Assembly: GCF_019823065.1 (NCBI RefSeq)
Contig: NZ_CP081966.1
Span: forward strand, 4,681,501 to 4,745,500
Source of the DNA: Pseudomonas mosselii
GTDB lineage: Bacteria; Pseudomonadota; Gammaproteobacteria; Pseudomonadales; Pseudomonadaceae
Direction of reading: 5' to 3'
Length of the DNA stretch: 64,000 bases
Positions 1 through 10,365 of the stretch are shown piece by piece. The notes beneath the pieces are model-generated. The model had not been told where the DNA came from. It saw nothing but the letters and a program-made list of their open reading frames with translations, and ran no database searches. How positions within the stretch are numbered: the first letter of the stretch is position 1; each line of letters begins with the position of its first letter. The position numbers were made by a program, and so were the translations under genes.

Positions 1-577
1 GCGGCAGGTAGCCGCTGACCCAGCGCCCGATCAGCTCGCGGTCCTTGAGGAAGAAGAACACCAGGATCGGCACCAGCACCAGGTAGATCATCGCATTGAC
101 TAGCAACGGCAGGCTCGACAGCGAGAAGGTCAGCGCCCACTGGCCGAACTTGCCGATCTCGCCGCGCACCGATTCGATGGCACGCAGCACCTGCTCATCC
201 GACACCAGGTGCGGATAGCGCTCGGGCAACAGCAGCAACAACGACTGCCACTTGCCGAGCATCCCCGGCAACTCGTTGAACAAGGTGATCAGCTGATGCC
301 AGAGCAGCGGCACCAGCACCAGCATGAACACTGCCAGCGCACCCATGAACAGGGCGAACACCAGCCAGACCGCCAGCCTGGACGGCACCTTCAAGCGCTC
401 CAGGGCATTGACCAGGCCCTGCATGAGAAACGCCAGGACCATGCCCGCCAGCACCGGCGCGAGCATGCCGCCCAGGGTCAGCACCACGGTGAAGGCCAGG
501 AACAGCAGGACCGCCAGCACCACAGCCTCCTCGTCGGAGAAGTAGCGCTGCATCCAGTCGCGAAGCACTTTGAACAT
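1..577 (-). CDS. AI-2E family transporter (PerM-like), 3' part missing at window edge
   Basis: The first 192 residues of a polytopic membrane protein are visible; the rest lies left of the window. The reading frame has alternating hydrophobic stretches typical of AI-2E/PerM permeases (residues ~17-45, ~55-80, and again near 150-185) and a charged FFLKDRE turn near the visible end, which is common in this family. The family includes the AI-2 exporter TqsA and proton or sodium antiporters, so the substrate cannot be named. The ATG at 577 is preceded by a GGAtC-type weak ribosome site. It is transcribed with the TusA-like gene just upstream on the same strand (20 nt gap), suggesting one operon. 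Confidence 0.85.
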   Translation of the reverse strand, partial: MFKVLRDWMQRYFSDEEAVVLAVLLFLAFTVVLTLGGMLAPVLAGMVLAFLMQGLVNALERLKVPSRLAVWLVFALFMGALAVFMLVLVPLLWHQLITLFNELPGMLGKWQSLLLLLPERYPHLVSDEQVLRAIESVRGEIGKFGQWALTFSLSSLPLLVNAMIYLVLVPILVFFFLKDRELIGRWVSGYLP

Positions 578-597
578 TGACGATCCTTGGAAAAGAC

Positions 598-837
598 TCA
601 GGCCTTGCGCAGCCAGTAGGTGTAAACGCCGGCCTCGGCCGTTTCATGCAGCAGCGTATGGCCGGCCAGTTGGGCGAAAGTGCGGAAGTCGCGCTGGGAG
701 CCGCCGTCGGTGGCGATCACCTTGAGCACCGCGCCACTGGCCAGGCGATTGAGTTCCATCTTGGCCTTGAGCAGCGGCAACGGGCAGTTCAGCCCGCTGG
801 CGTCAAGCTCGGCGTCGCTGGTCGGGGTATCACTCAT
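598..837 (-). CDS. TusA/SirA-family sulfur carrier protein
   Basis: A 79-residue cytoplasmic protein of the TusA fold. Near residues 11-20 it has the family signature LNCPLPLLK, with the CPxP cysteine that carries the persulfide. TusA proteins relay sulfur from IscS-type desulfurases, for example to tRNA 2-thiouridine synthesis; several paralogues exist in pseudomonads, so the specific pathway is not certain. The ATG at 837 (MSDTP) was chosen over an upstream in-frame start because it gives the usual ~80-residue length. It lies directly upstream of the PerM-like gene and divergent from the BepA-like protease gene. Confidence 0.85.
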   Translation of the reverse strand: MSDTPTSDAELDASGLNCPLPLLKAKMELNRLASGAVLKVIATDGGSQRDFRTFAQLAGHTLLHETAEAGVYTYWLRKA

Positions 838-944
838 CGGGCGCGTCTCCGGGGTATGGACAGAAAGGTCCGGTAGGATACCGCCACTGGTCGGCATCGC
901 GCGACCCGGCTACAGTAAGGCTTTTGACCGACGCGAGCTTCTGC

Positions 945-2381
945 ATGAATCTACTGCGCCCCACCCTGTTGACGCTGGCCTGCCTGATGGCCCTTCCCGG
1001 CCACGCCGACGACCTGCCGTCACTGGGCGACGCCAGCTCCGCGATCGTCTCGCCGCAACAGGAACACCAGCTCGGCCGCGCCTGGCTGAGCCTGTTGCGC
1101 GGCCAGGTCAACCAGCTGAACGACCCGCAGCTCAAGGACTACGTCGAGACCACCGTGTACAAGCTGGCCGAGACCAGCCAGCTGCAGGACAGGCGCCTGG
1201 AGTTCATCCTCATCGACAGCAAGGAGCTCAACGCCTTCGCTGCCCCGGGCGGTATCGTCGGCGTCAACGGCGGATTGTTCCTCAATGCGCAATCGGAGGG
1301 TGAGTACGCCTCGGTACTGGCTCACGAACTGGCGCACTTGTCGCAACGCCACTTCGCCCGCGGCGTCGAGGCCCAGCAGCGCATGCAGTTGCCGATGATG
1401 GCGGCCCTGCTGGCCGGTATCGTCCTGGCCGCGGGTGGTGGTGGCGATGCCGGCATCGGCGTGATCGCTGGCACCCAGGCCGCCGCGATCCAGGAGCAGC
1501 GGCGCTTCTCACGGCAAAACGAGCAGGAGGCCGACCGCATCGGCATCCTCAACCTGGAGAAGGCCGGCTACGATCCGCGCAACATGCCCAGCATGTTCGA
1601 ACGCCTGGCCCGCCAGTACCGCTACGATGCCAAGCCGCCGGAGTTCCTGCTGACTCACCCGGTCACCGAATCACGTATTGCCGACACCCGCAACCGCGCC
1701 GAGCAGGCGCCCAAAGGTGGCGTCGAGGATAGCCTGCGCTACCAGCTGATCCGTGCGCGGGTACAGCTCACCTACGAAGGCACCCCGGGCCTGGCCGCCA
1801 AGCGCTTCCGCGCCCAGCTCGACGAGAATCCACAGATGGACGCCGCGCGCTATGGCCTGGCGCTGGCGCAGATCAAGGGTGGCCAGCTCAACGAAGCGCG
1901 GGAGAACCTCAAGCCGCTGCTGGCCAAGGCGCCCAACGACATTACCTACAACCTCGCGCAGATCGACCTGGACATCACCAACAACCGCCTGGCCGATGCC
2001 CAGCAACGCGCCCAGCGCATGCAGGCGCTGTACCCAGCCAACTATCCGTTGAAACAGGTGCGCGCCGACCTGCTGATCAAGCAGAACAAGCCGGCCGAAG
2101 CGGAAAAGGTGCTGGACGACCTGGTCAAGAATCGACCCGACGACCCGGACGTGTGGTACGACGTTGCCGAAGTGCGCGGGTTGTCGGGCAACACCATCGG
2201 CCTGCACCGTGCCCGCGCCGAGTACTTCACCCTGGTCGGCGATTTCGACCAGGCGATCCAGCAGCTCGACTACGCCAAGCGCCGCTCGGGCAGCAACTTC
2301 CCGCTGGCCTCGCAGATCGACCAGCGCCAGCGCGAGATCATGGAGCAGCAGCGAATGGTCAAGGAGATGATGGGGCGCTAG
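945..2381 (+). CDS. BepA-like periplasmic M48 metalloprotease with TPR domain
   Basis: A 478-residue exported protease. The N-terminus has a signal peptide (MNLLRPTLLTLACLMALPG, cleavage after AxA near residue 22). The zinc motif HELAH lies at about residue 127, and the third zinc ligand is in the EQEADR segment near residue 195. The C-terminal half is helical TPR repeats. This matches BepA (YfgC), which assists or degrades BAM-complex substrates such as LptD in the periplasm. The ATG at 945 gives an intact signal peptide, while the longer frame adds seven residues before it. In P. putida the same order, with TusA and nadA, is expected for this locus. Confidence 0.88.
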   Translation: MNLLRPTLLTLACLMALPGHADDLPSLGDASSAIVSPQQEHQLGRAWLSLLRGQVNQLNDPQLKDYVETTVYKLAETSQLQDRRLEFILIDSKELNAFAAPGGIVGVNGGLFLNAQSEGEYASVLAHELAHLSQRHFARGVEAQQRMQLPMMAALLAGIVLAAGGGGDAGIGVIAGTQAAAIQEQRRFSRQNEQEADRIGILNLEKAGYDPRNMPSMFERLARQYRYDAKPPEFLLTHPVTESRIADTRNRAEQAPKGGVEDSLRYQLIRARVQLTYEGTPGLAAKRFRAQLDENPQMDAARYGLALAQIKGGQLNEARENLKPLLAKAPNDITYNLAQIDLDITNNRLADAQQRAQRMQALYPANYPLKQVRADLLIKQNKPAEAEKVLDDLVKNRPDDPDVWYDVAEVRGLSGNTIGLHRARAEYFTLVGDFDQAIQQLDYAKRRSGSNFPLASQIDQRQREIMEQQRMVKEMMGR

Positions 2382-2400
2382 GCCTGGCACTGATCACGCT

Positions 2401-2513
2401 GTAGGAGCGGTCTTGTGTCGCGAAAGGGCCGCGAAGCGGCCCGTGTTTCCTGCGTGAACCTGAACATCTTGTGGCCGCTGTGCGGCCCTTTCGCGACACA
2501 AGGCCGCTCCCAC
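2401..2513. repeat. Inverted REP pair between convergent genes
   Basis: Two copies of a ~32-base P. putida-type REP sequence face each other at 2401-2432 (GTAGGAGCGG...) and 2482-2513 (...GCCGCTCCCAC). Each contains GTGTCGCGAAAGGGCCGC or its complement. The pair sits between the convergent protease and nadA genes and may act as a bidirectional transcript end. Confidence 0.85.
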
Positions 2514-2533
2514 AGGATGATGCTCACCTTGCT

Positions 2534-3592
2534 TCAGGCGTTGCCCGACAACTTCAACCGCGCCGCCTGGGTGAAATCGAGCATGCGGTTCAGCGGCTTG
2601 ATCGCCTTGGGAATCAGCGCAGGCTCGACGAAGATCTCGTTGCTGCCCTTGCGCAGGCAGTCCAACGTGCGCTCCAGGGTGTTCATCGCCATCCACGGGC
2701 AATGCGCGCAGCTGCGACAGGCCGCGCCATTGCCGGCGGTCGGCGCCTCGACGAACTCCTTGTCCGGGCACAGCTGTTGCATCTTGTAGAAGATGCCGCG
2801 GTCGGTGGCGACGATGAAGGTCTTGTTCGGCAGGGTCTGCGCCGCCTTGATCAGCTGGCTGGTGGAGCCCACCGCGTCGGCCAGCTCGATCACCGCTTCC
2901 GGGGACTCCGGATGGACCAGGATCGCCGCGTCCGGGTACAGCGCCTTCATGTCGGCCAGCTGGCGCGACTTGAACTCTTCGTGAACGATGCAGGCACCGT
3001 CCCACAGCAGCATGTCGGCACCGGTCTGCTTCTGGATGTAGCGGCCCAGGTGCTGGTCAGGGCCCCAGATGATGGTCTCGCCGTTGTCCATCAGGCTTTC
3101 GACGATCTCCAACGCGCAACTGGAGGTCACCACCCAGTCGGCACGGGCCTTCACCGCAGCGGAGGTGTTGGCATAGACCACCACGGTACGCTCGGGATGC
3201 TGGTCGCAAAACGCCGAAAACGCCTCGACCGGGCAACCGAGGTCGAGGGAGCAGGTCGCCTCGAGGGTAGGCATCAGCACGCGTTTTTCCGGGGTGAGGA
3301 TCTTCGCGGTTTCGCCCATGAAACGCACACCCGCCACCACCACGGTCTCGGCCGGGTGGTTCTTGCCGAAGCGCGCCATCTCCAGCGAGTCGGACACACA
3401 GCCGCCGGTTTCCTCGGCCAGGGCCTGGATCACCGGGTCGCAATAGTAGTGGGCCACCAGCACGGCATTCTGCTTTTTCAGCTCGGAGGCGATGGCCGCA
3501 CGGTATTCGGCCTCCTGCGCGGGCGTCAGCGGGTTGGGCTGCTTGGCATCGAGGTGGGCCTGGACCAACAGGCGTTCGGAAATCTGGGTCAT
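2534..3592 (-). CDS. nadA: Quinolinate synthase NadA
   Basis: A 352-residue enzyme that condenses iminoaspartate with dihydroxyacetone phosphate to quinolinate, in de novo NAD synthesis in the cytoplasm. It is oxygen-sensitive and holds a 4Fe-4S cluster. The three cluster cysteines of the family are visible: in [19 protein letters not shown] and the [13 protein letters not shown] segment. Substrate motifs AHYYCDP near residue 47 and [10 protein letters not shown] near residue 86 are intact. The ATG at 3592 ([10 protein letters not shown]) matches the normal pseudomonad N-terminus. It is a single gene convergent with bepA across a REP pair. Confidence 0.97.
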   Translation of the reverse strand: MTQISERLLVQAHLDAKQPNPLTPAQEAEYRAAIASELKKQNAVLVAHYYCDPVIQALAEETGGCVSDSLEMARFGKNHPAETVVVAGVRFMGETAKILTPEKRVLMPTLEATCSLDLGCPVEAFSAFCDQHPERTVVVYANTSAAVKARADWVVTSSCALEIVESLMDNGETIIWGPDQHLGRYIQKQTGADMLLWDGACIVHEEFKSRQLADMKALYPDAAILVHPESPEAVIELADAVGSTSQLIKAAQTLPNKTFIVATDRGIFYKMQQLCPDKEFVEAPTAGNGAACRSCAHCPWMAMNTLERTLDCLRKGSNEIFVEPALIPKAIKPLNRMLDFTQAARLKLSGNA

Positions 3593-3774
3593 GATCGCTG
3601 GACCTGCGGGGCGCTTGAGCGCGTCAGTCGAGTGTATCACCCGGCCCTGGCAGATCGGCTAATGGTGCCGGACGGCCAGCGTCTCGGCCCCTCTGCGGGC
3701 GCGGATTCTTATCGGACGCGAAGGCTACAGGCAATCGGAGGGATGCAAAAGGGGTTTTTGCGGGGAGGGCCCAT

Positions 3775-3796
3775 CGCGGGGCAAGCCCGCTCCCAC
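3775..3796. repeat. Solo REP-like element
   Basis: CGCGGGGCAAGCCCGCTCCC at 3775 onward is the typical single P. putida REP unit with a short palindrome (GCGGG/CCCGC). It lies in the gap between divergently ending nadA and ydgA, 31 bp past the ydgA stop. Confidence 0.6.
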
Positions 3797-3827
3797 GAAG
3801 ACGACGGGAGCGGGTCTGCCTGAGGGA

Positions 3828-5339
3828 TCAGCCCTGCGGCTGGAGCGCGGCCAGGTGGCCGCTGATCAGCATGGCGAACTCTTCGACAGTCATCTTCTTG
3901 CCGTTGAAGTCGACCATGCCGTCGGCGTATTGCAGGCTCGACACCACGTCGCTGCCCTGCACCGTGGCCATGCCGCTCTGCAGCGCCATCATGCCGACCA
4001 TTTCACCGGCCTGGCTGGACTGCTGGGCGATGGCCTGGGCATCGGTCTCACCCTCAAGCAGCGCCTGCAAGGTGGCCAGGTCGGCGACCATCGGCTTGGA
4101 AACGCTGAGCTTGGCCTTCAGTTGCGTCAGCAACTGCTTGCCCAACTGATCAGGCGGCAGGTCGAACGAGCTCGGGCTGGCAAAGTCCATCGCCAGGTTG
4201 AAGCGGCTCTCGCCATTGGCGGTCTTGAACGCCAGCTTCTCCACCGCCACCTGCGGCTTGGCCACCAGCAGCTTCTGCAGGTCACCCTGAACCTTGGCCT
4301 GCTCCTCGGGGGTCATTTCCAGCGACGGCGCCTCGCCATCGGCGGCGGCCTGCTGCATCTGCGGCAGCTGGGTCTGGTACCACTCCATCAACGCCTGCAT
4401 GGCCGGGATGTCGATGGATTTCATGGTCAGGACCATTTCCGCGCTGCCCACCTTGCGACCGGCGTAGCTGATCTCATCGACCTTGTATTCCAGGCGCCCG
4501 GCCAGCTTGTCCTTGGCCTCGCCCTCGGCGTTGTACAGGTTGTTCTGCTGCAGGCCCTTGAGTACCAGCACTTCCTGCTTCGGCCCGAAGGTCACCTGGG
4601 TGTCGGCCAGGGCCAGATCGAAGTTGCCGACATAGACCATGTCATGGGCGGTCTCGCTGAGCTTGCCACCGGCCTTGAAACCGTTGAGCAGGATCTTCAC
4701 TGGCGCCTGCTGCTCGTCGACGAAGTTCAGCTCGAGGTGCTCGGCGCTGCTGTGGATCTCCACCGCCTTGCCTTCACGGTCGCCGCGCAGCTTGAGCTGC
4801 AGGCCGGAGAAGTCCAGGACATTGCCGCCGTCTTCCTTGAGCGTGACCGGCGCCAGGCGAATGTCGCTGTCGACGCTGCCGCCGTAACCGAGGCTGACCT
4901 GGGCGGTGACCGGCGACTTGTCGCCGGCGGCGGTGAACCAGCCGCTGGTGAAGTCATCCTTGTCCAGCGCGCTGTTGCTGGTGGCCATGACCGGCATCAG
5001 CTTGAAGGCCTTGACCCGCGACCAGGGGAACGGGCCGTGCTCGATCTGGTCGGTCACGCCCACCTGGAAGTTCAATGCCTCGGCTTCGCCGAGCTGGACG
5101 TTCTCGGCCTTCAGGCGGTAGTGCGCGGTACTGGTAAAGAAGTGCTGGTCCAGCGAGACCAGTTCGATGGTCATGCTGCCGCCGTTGCCGGCCAGGGCTT
5201 TCTTCAGCTCTTCGTTGCCGCGGGCGACGGAGCGTTCCAGCTCCGCGGGCAGCTGCTTGCCGGTGTACCAGGCGCCAGCGGTGGTTGCGACGGCGATGGC
5301 CACGGCCAGACCGGAAAGGATGCCTACTGATTTCTTCAT
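3828..5339 (-). CDS. YdgA family protein (DUF945)
   Basis: A 503-residue envelope protein of the YdgA/DUF945 family. It begins with one N-terminal membrane or signal segment (KKSVGILSGLAVAIAVATTAGAWY, shown here in part: residues 2-20) followed by a long beta-rich domain and a GlnAla-rich helical region near residues 330-480. The family is widespread in gammaproteobacteria and its function is unknown. The ATG at 5339 is preferred because it puts the hydrophobic segment at the N-terminus; the longer frame adds 45 uncharacteristic residues. Confidence 0.85.
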   Translation of the reverse strand: MKKSVGILSGLAVAIAVATTAGAWYTGKQLPAELERSVARGNEELKKALAGNGGSMTIELVSLDQHFFTSTAHYRLKAENVQLGEAEALNFQVGVTDQIEHGPFPWSRVKAFKLMPVMATSNSALDKDDFTSGWFTAAGDKSPVTAQVSLGYGGSVDSDIRLAPVTLKEDGGNVLDFSGLQLKLRGDREGKAVEIHSSAEHLELNFVDEQQAPVKILLNGFKAGGKLSETAHDMVYVGNFDLALADTQVTFGPKQEVLVLKGLQQNNLYNAEGEAKDKLAGRLEYKVDEISYAGRKVGSAEMVLTMKSIDIPAMQALMEWYQTQLPQMQQAAADGEAPSLEMTPEEQAKVQGDLQKLLVAKPQVAVEKLAFKTANGESRFNLAMDFASPSSFDLPPDQLGKQLLTQLKAKLSVSKPMVADLATLQALLEGETDAQAIAQQSSQAGEMVGMMALQSGMATVQGSDVVSSLQYADGMVDFNGKKMTVEEFAMLISGHLAALQPQG

Positions 5340-5768
5340 GAATAGAACCGATTGCTGTCCATAGGGAGATCGTTGGAGCGGTCCACGGAAACGAGGCCGC
5401 GCTGGAGATGGCAAGAATACCACTGGCACCCGGCTCACGCGGTAATGCGTGAGGCATTTTGTCTGTCGCCACACAGCCGGGCACGGAGTTCACCGGAACA
5501 AGGCTTGTAAATTTTTACGAACATCAAAATCGACTTACGATCTGCTCAATCGGCCAAAAGCACTGCATAACGGCCAAATAAACCGATTAACTTCCCATCC
5601 GCTTGGCACTCTGTCATGTTTAACTTGACACTCAAACGACCATCGTTGTTTATTTCGCGCACCCCGCAGCTCCAACATAAAAGGTGAACAACATGGAGCC
5701 CATCCGCTCGACCTTGTCGTGCCCGTCATCTGCCGTGCCCGTTGTTTCGATCAAGGAGCAGCGCCCGC

Positions 5769-7121
5769 ATGCAGCCTGACCACAGCGCCCCCGGCAACAC
5801 CCAGTTCCGCAAGTCCCTGCGCCTCTGGCATGTGGTGATCATCGGCCTGGCCTACCTCACCCCGATGACCGTGTTCGACACCTTCGGCATCGTCTCCGGC
5901 ATCACCGCCGGACATGTACCCAGCGCCTACCTCCTGGCCCTGGCCGGTATCCTGTTCACCGCCGTGAGCTACGGCACCCTGGTGCGGCGCTTCCCACAGT
6001 CGGGCTCGGCCTATACCTACACCCAACGCGCCATCAACCCGCACGTGGGCTTCCTGGTGGGCTGGTCGTCGCTGCTGGACTACCTGCTGCTGCCCATGGT
6101 CAACGCGCTGCTGGCCAAGCTCTACCTATCGGCAATGTTCCCCGAGGTACCGGCCTGGGTATGGGTGGCCGGGTTCGTCACCCTGATCAGCCTGATCAAC
6201 ATGCGCAGCGTCAACCTGGTGGCGCACTTCAACCTGCTGTTCGTCGCCGTGCAGGTGGCGATCATCGGCGTGTTCATCTACCTGTGCTGGCGTGGACTGG
6301 GCCACGGCGAGGGGCTGGGCACCGCCTGGAGCCTGGTGCCGTTCGCCGACGACCAGACCCAGTTCGCCGCCCTCGCCGCCGGTGCGACCATCCTGTGCTT
6401 CTCGTTCCTGGGCTTCGACGCGGTGACCTGCCTGTCGGAAGAGACTCGCGACCCGGGCAAGACCATCCCACGGGCGATCTTCCTCACCGCGCTGATCGGC
6501 GGCGTGGTGTTCATCGGCGTGTCCTACTTCATCCAGGCCTACTTCCCGACCATGGCACGCTTCCACGACCAGGAGGCGGCCCTGCCGGAAATCGCCCTGT
6601 ACGTCGGCGGCAAGTTGTTCCAGTCGATCTTCATCGCCTGCACGGTGATCAACACCATCGCCTCGGGCCTGGCCTCGCAGACCAGCGTGTCGCGCCTGCT
6701 GTACGTGATGGGTCGTGACAACGTGATCCCGGCCGGTGTGTTCGCCCGCCTGCACCCGCGCTACAAGACCCCAGTGCTGAACATCGCCGTGGTCGGCCTG
6801 ATCTCGCTGTCGGCAATCTTCTTCGACCTGGTCACCGCCACCTCGGTGATCAACTTCGGCGCGCTGGTGGCGTTCAGCTTCGTCAACCTGTCGGTGATCA
6901 ACCACTGCTACATCCGCGAGGGCCAGAACAAGGGCCTGACGAACAACCTCAAGTATCTGGTGGCGCCGACGATAGGCTTCTGCATCATTGTCTCGCTGTG
7001 GCTGGACCTGAACGAACACTCGCTGTTGTTCGGCGGTGTCTGGGCCCTGCTTGGCGTGCTCTACCTGGCCTGGCTGACCAAGGCCTTCAGGGTAGCGCCA
7101 CCGAACTGCATCGCCGACTGA
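5769..7121 (+). CDS. APC superfamily permease, PuuP/PlaP (putrescine importer)-like
   Basis: A 450-residue inner-membrane transporter with about 12 membrane segments. The first-helix region [15 protein letters not shown] and the loop [22 protein letters not shown] resemble the putrescine importers PuuP and PlaP more than amino acid permeases; that substrate is an inference. AGGAG at 5754-5758 is correctly spaced for the ATG at 5769. Next downstream, after a GC hairpin, comes a chemoreceptor gene. In P. putida KT2440 the corresponding receptor (McpU) senses polyamines, which fits a putrescine uptake role. Confidence 0.82.
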   Translation: MQPDHSAPGNTQFRKSLRLWHVVIIGLAYLTPMTVFDTFGIVSGITAGHVPSAYLLALAGILFTAVSYGTLVRRFPQSGSAYTYTQRAINPHVGFLVGWSSLLDYLLLPMVNALLAKLYLSAMFPEVPAWVWVAGFVTLISLINMRSVNLVAHFNLLFVAVQVAIIGVFIYLCWRGLGHGEGLGTAWSLVPFADDQTQFAALAAGATILCFSFLGFDAVTCLSEETRDPGKTIPRAIFLTALIGGVVFIGVSYFIQAYFPTMARFHDQEAALPEIALYVGGKLFQSIFIACTVINTIASGLASQTSVSRLLYVMGRDNVIPAGVFARLHPRYKTPVLNIAVVGLISLSAIFFDLVTATSVINFGALVAFSFVNLSVINHCYIREGQNKGLTNNLKYLVAPTIGFCIIVSLWLDLNEHSLLFGGVWALLGVLYLAWLTKAFRVAPPNCIAD

Positions 7122-7128
7122 CCCCGCC

Positions 7129-7152
7129 GACGCCCGCCTGACCGCGGGCGTC
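7129..7152 (+). terminator. GC hairpin between permease and chemoreceptor genes
   Basis: A perfect 9-bp stem, GACGCCCGC / GCGGGCGTC, follows the permease stop by 7 bp. The run after it (ctgttt) is poor in T, so it is at most a weak or partial terminator that would reduce, not stop, read-through into the receptor gene. Confidence 0.5.
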
Positions 7153-7177
7153 CTGTTTGCCCGAGAAGGAAAAGCCC

Positions 7178-9304
7178 ATGTTGCTGCGCCGTCTCTCCAT
7201 CCAGTGGAAGATCACCCTGCTCGCCGGTCTGTGCCTGCTGGCCATCGTCGCCCTGCTGGTGGCCACTTCGCTCACCCAGGCCCGGCGCAGCGCCGAGCAG
7301 GTGTTCCTGGCCAACACCGAGCTGCTCGACCACAGCGCCCGCCTGCGCCTGCAGGCCCACGGCGAGACCCAGGCCCTGCGTATACAGCGCTACTTCATGG
7401 ACGCCTACCAGTACGGCAACGGCTTCGCCCGCCTGGTGCAGGCGCTCAAGGCCCGTGGCGGCAGTGACCTGCGCGCCGACCTCAGCCGCGAGGCGCGCGC
7501 CGCCCTGGCTGGCAACGCCGACCTGATCGGCCTTTATCTCGTGTTCCAGCCCAACGCCCTGGATCATCAGGATGCTCGCTTCGTCGGCCAGGCCGACAAC
7601 GGCAGCAACGACAGCGGCCGCTTCTCCCTGTACTGGTCGCAGCCCGGCACCGGTACCCTCGAGGTGGAGGCAATGCCCGAGTCGATGCTCGCCGACACCA
7701 GCATCGGCGCCAACGGCTCGCCCTACAACCGCTGGCTGACCTGCCCGCTGGAGACCGCCAAGGCCTGCGTGCTCGACCCGTACTTCGACGAGGTCAACGG
7801 CCACCAGGTGCTGATGACCAGCATCGCCCTGCCGCTGTTGGAAAACGGCAAGGTGGTGGGCGTGGTCGGCCTGGACATCGGCCTGGACAACCTGCAGCAA
7901 CTGAGCCTGGCCGGCCGCCAGGAGCTGTTCGATGGACAGGGCCAGGTCAGTATTGTCAGCCCTTCGGGCCTGCTCGCCGGCCACAGCCAGGACGCCCGCC
8001 AACTGAGCAAGACCTTGCAGCAGGCCTTCGGCGCCAGCGCCACCGCGCTGCTCGGCCCGCTGCGCGCCGGCCAGGCGGTCGAGCGCCTGGACGGCGACAC
8101 CATGCGCATTTCCCGGCCTTTCACCCCGATCCCCGGCGCGGCGCCATGGCAGGTCCTGCTCGAGCTGCCTGAACAAGTGCTGCAGGCCCCCGCCGTCGCC
8201 CTCAATCTGCGCCTGGACAGCCAGAACCAGAGCGCCAACCTGGTCAGCCTGCTGATCGGCCTGGGCGCCGCCGTGCTGGGGCTGCTGCTGGTGTGGCTGA
8301 CCGCCCGCGGCGTGACCCGGCCGATCCTGGCCGTGGCCGCGCGCCTGAAGGACATCGCCAGCGGCGAAGGCGACCTGACCCGTCGCCTGGACTACGCCCG
8401 CGACGACGAACTGGGCCAGCTGACCGGCTGGTTCAACCGTTTCCTCGACAAGCTCCAGCCGGTGATCGCCCAGCTCAAGGGTTCCCTGCAGGAGGCCCGT
8501 GGTACGGCCGACCAGTCGGCGCTGATCGCCAGCCAGACCAGTGACGGCATGCAGCAACAGCACCGCGAGATCGAGCAGGTGGCCACCGCCGCCAATGAGA
8601 TGAGCGCCACTGCCCACGACGTCGCCCACAATGCCGCCCAGGCAGCGCAAGCGGCGCGCGGCGCCGATCAGGCGACCCGCGACGGCCTGGCGCGGGTGTC
8701 CGCCACCCGTGAAGCGATTGGCGCACTGGCCGGCGGCATGGACGCGGCCATGGAAGAGGCGCGTGCCCTGGAAAGCCGCGGCGAGCAGATCGGCTCGGTA
8801 CTGGAGGTGATTCGCGCCATCGCCGAGCAGACCAACCTGCTGGCGCTCAACGCCGCCATCGAGGCCGCCCGCGCCGGAGAGGCAGGGCGTGGTTTCGCGG
8901 TGGTCGCCGACGAAGTGCGCAACCTGGCTCAGCGTACGCAGGTCTCGGTGGAGGAGATCCGCCAGGTGATCGAGGGGCTGCAGCAAGGCACCCAGGACGT
9001 GGTGGGCGCGATGCACGCCGGCCAGCGTCAGGCCCAGGACAGCGCCGCGCAGATGGAACAGACGCTGCCGGCGCTGCAGCGGATCGGCGAGGCGGTGGCG
9101 GTGATCACCGACATGAACCTGCAGATCGCCTCGGCGGCCGAGGAACAGAGCGCCGTGGCCGAGGAGGTCAACCGCAACGTGGCGGTGATACGTGATGTGA
9201 CCGAGTCGCTGGCCGGACAGGCCGACGAGTCGGCGCGGATCAGCCAGGCGCTGAACCGTCTGGCCAACCAGCAGCAGGTGTTGATGGAGCAGTTCCGGGT
9301 ATAG
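7178..9304 (+). CDS. Methyl-accepting chemotaxis protein with dCACHE sensor (McpU-like)
   Basis: A 708-residue transmembrane chemoreceptor. TM1 lies near residues 10-32 and a ~320-residue periplasmic double-CACHE domain follows (with [12 protein letters not shown] at its end). TM2 is near 354-378, followed by a HAMP region and a signalling domain with the hairpin tip [26 protein letters not shown] at 7164-7170 supports the ATG at 7178. Position relative to nadA and ydgA matches the P. putida KT2440 McpU locus; McpU is known to bind polyamines such as putrescine. Specificity here is inferred from context and should be tested. Confidence 0.88.
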   Translation: MLLRRLSIQWKITLLAGLCLLAIVALLVATSLTQARRSAEQVFLANTELLDHSARLRLQAHGETQALRIQRYFMDAYQYGNGFARLVQALKARGGSDLRADLSREARAALAGNADLIGLYLVFQPNALDHQDARFVGQADNGSNDSGRFSLYWSQPGTGTLEVEAMPESMLADTSIGANGSPYNRWLTCPLETAKACVLDPYFDEVNGHQVLMTSIALPLLENGKVVGVVGLDIGLDNLQQLSLAGRQELFDGQGQVSIVSPSGLLAGHSQDARQLSKTLQQAFGASATALLGPLRAGQAVERLDGDTMRISRPFTPIPGAAPWQVLLELPEQVLQAPAVALNLRLDSQNQSANLVSLLIGLGAAVLGLLLVWLTARGVTRPILAVAARLKDIASGEGDLTRRLDYARDDELGQLTGWFNRFLDKLQPVIAQLKGSLQEARGTADQSALIASQTSDGMQQQHREIEQVATAANEMSATAHDVAHNAAQAAQAARGADQATRDGLARVSATREAIGALAGGMDAAMEEARALESRGEQIGSVLEVIRAIAEQTNLLALNAAIEAARAGEAGRGFAVVADEVRNLAQRTQVSVEEIRQVIEGLQQGTQDVVGAMHAGQRQAQDSAAQMEQTLPALQRIGEAVAVITDMNLQIASAAEEQSAVAEEVNRNVAVIRDVTESLAGQADESARISQALNRLANQQQVLMEQFRV

Positions 9305-9391
9305 CCGTTGTTTGATCTTGATCTTGATCGCAAGGTTAACCCCTTCCCCACTAGCGACAGCTGCGTCAGCCCAGGCGCCGCCCGTACCTTC

Positions 9392-9651
9392 GCGACTTCA
9401 GGAGGCCGAACGCAGGTCTTGCGCAGGGAGGTGACGGGCATGGATGCCCGTCAAGCGCTGGGGCCCAGGATGGGCCCTGCAGCGCGGTCCTCCCGGGAGC
9501 AAGGCCGGAGTGAGGGAACCCCGGAGCGAAGCGTAGGGGCCGGATGAACGGAGCGCAGCGTTTTTTGGTTACTTTTTGTCGCGTTTGACAAAAAGTGACT
9601 CGCCGTAAGGGCGAAAAGGTGACTCTGCGTCACCATCGCAAATGAATGCGC
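9392..9651. repeat. Left arm of a ~255-bp inverted repeat
   Basis: This arm reads from GCGACTTCAGGAGGC through GGAGGTGACGGGCATGGATG to AATGAATGCGC. It is matched in inverse orientation, with small indels and substitutions, by 9795-10049. Open frames running through it (rich in R, G, P) are present in both copies only as translated repeat and are not genes. Confidence 0.85.
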
Positions 9652-9681
9652 TTACAACAATAAATACCGACACCGACCGTC

Positions 9682-9765
9682 TTTGACTTTGACTTTGACT
9701 TTGACTTTGACTTTGACTTTGACTTTGACTTTGACTTTGACTTTGACTTTGACTTTGACTTTGAC
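9682..9765. repeat. TTTGAC hexanucleotide tandem array, 14 copies
   Basis: Fourteen perfect TTTGAC units lie in the 143-bp space between the inverted arms. The unit resembles a -35 hexamer (TTGACT) repeated every 6 bp, but no -10 or gene is positioned to use it. Confidence 0.95.
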
Positions 9766-9794
9766 TTTTAAATAGTTTGTTTTAAAAGTTATAC

Positions 9795-10049
9795 GCGCAT
9801 TCATTTACGATGGTGACGCAAAGTCACCTTTCCGCCCTTACGGCGGGTCCCTTTTTGAAGGATCAAAAAGGAACCAAAAAATCCTCGCTCCATTCATCCG
9901 GCCCCTACGCTTCGCTCCGGGGTCCCCTCGCTCCGTTCTTGCTCCCGGGAGGACCGCGCTGAACGCCCCATCCTGGGGCGCAGCGCTTGACGGGCATCCA
10001 TGCCCGTCACCTCCCTACGCAAGAACTCCACTCGGCCTCCTGAAGTCGC
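9795..10049. repeat. Right arm of the ~255-bp inverted repeat
   Basis: Inverse counterpart of 9392-9651, running from GCGCATTCATTTACGATGG to GCCTCCTGAAGTCGC. The two arms differ by scattered substitutions, so they are related copies and not a recent perfect duplication. Confidence 0.85.
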
Positions 10050-10083
10050 AATTGGTGTTGCCTGATCTACCGCGCGCTTAAAA

Positions 10084-10363
10084 GCAAACAGCAAACAGCA
10101 AACAGCAAACAGCAAACAGCAAACAGCAAACAGCAAACAGCAAACAGCAAACAGCAAACAGCAAACAGCAAACAGCAAACAGCAAACAGCAAACAGCAAA
10201 CAGCAAACAGCAAACAGCAAACAGCAAACAGCAAACAGCAAACAGCAAACAGCAAACAGCAAACAGCAAACAGCAAACAGCAAACAGCAAACAGCAAACA
10301 GCAAACAGCAAACAGCAAACAGCAAACAGCAAACAGCAAACAGCAAACAGCAAACAGCAAACA
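10084..10363. repeat. GCAAACA heptanucleotide tandem array, 40 copies
   Basis: Exactly 280 bp of perfect GCAAACA units. On the minus strand it translates as repeats of CCLLFAV in all frames because 3 x 7 = 21 nt, but these frames have no start context and are not counted as genes. Copy number in such arrays usually varies between isolates. Confidence 0.97.
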
Positions 10364-10365
10364 GC

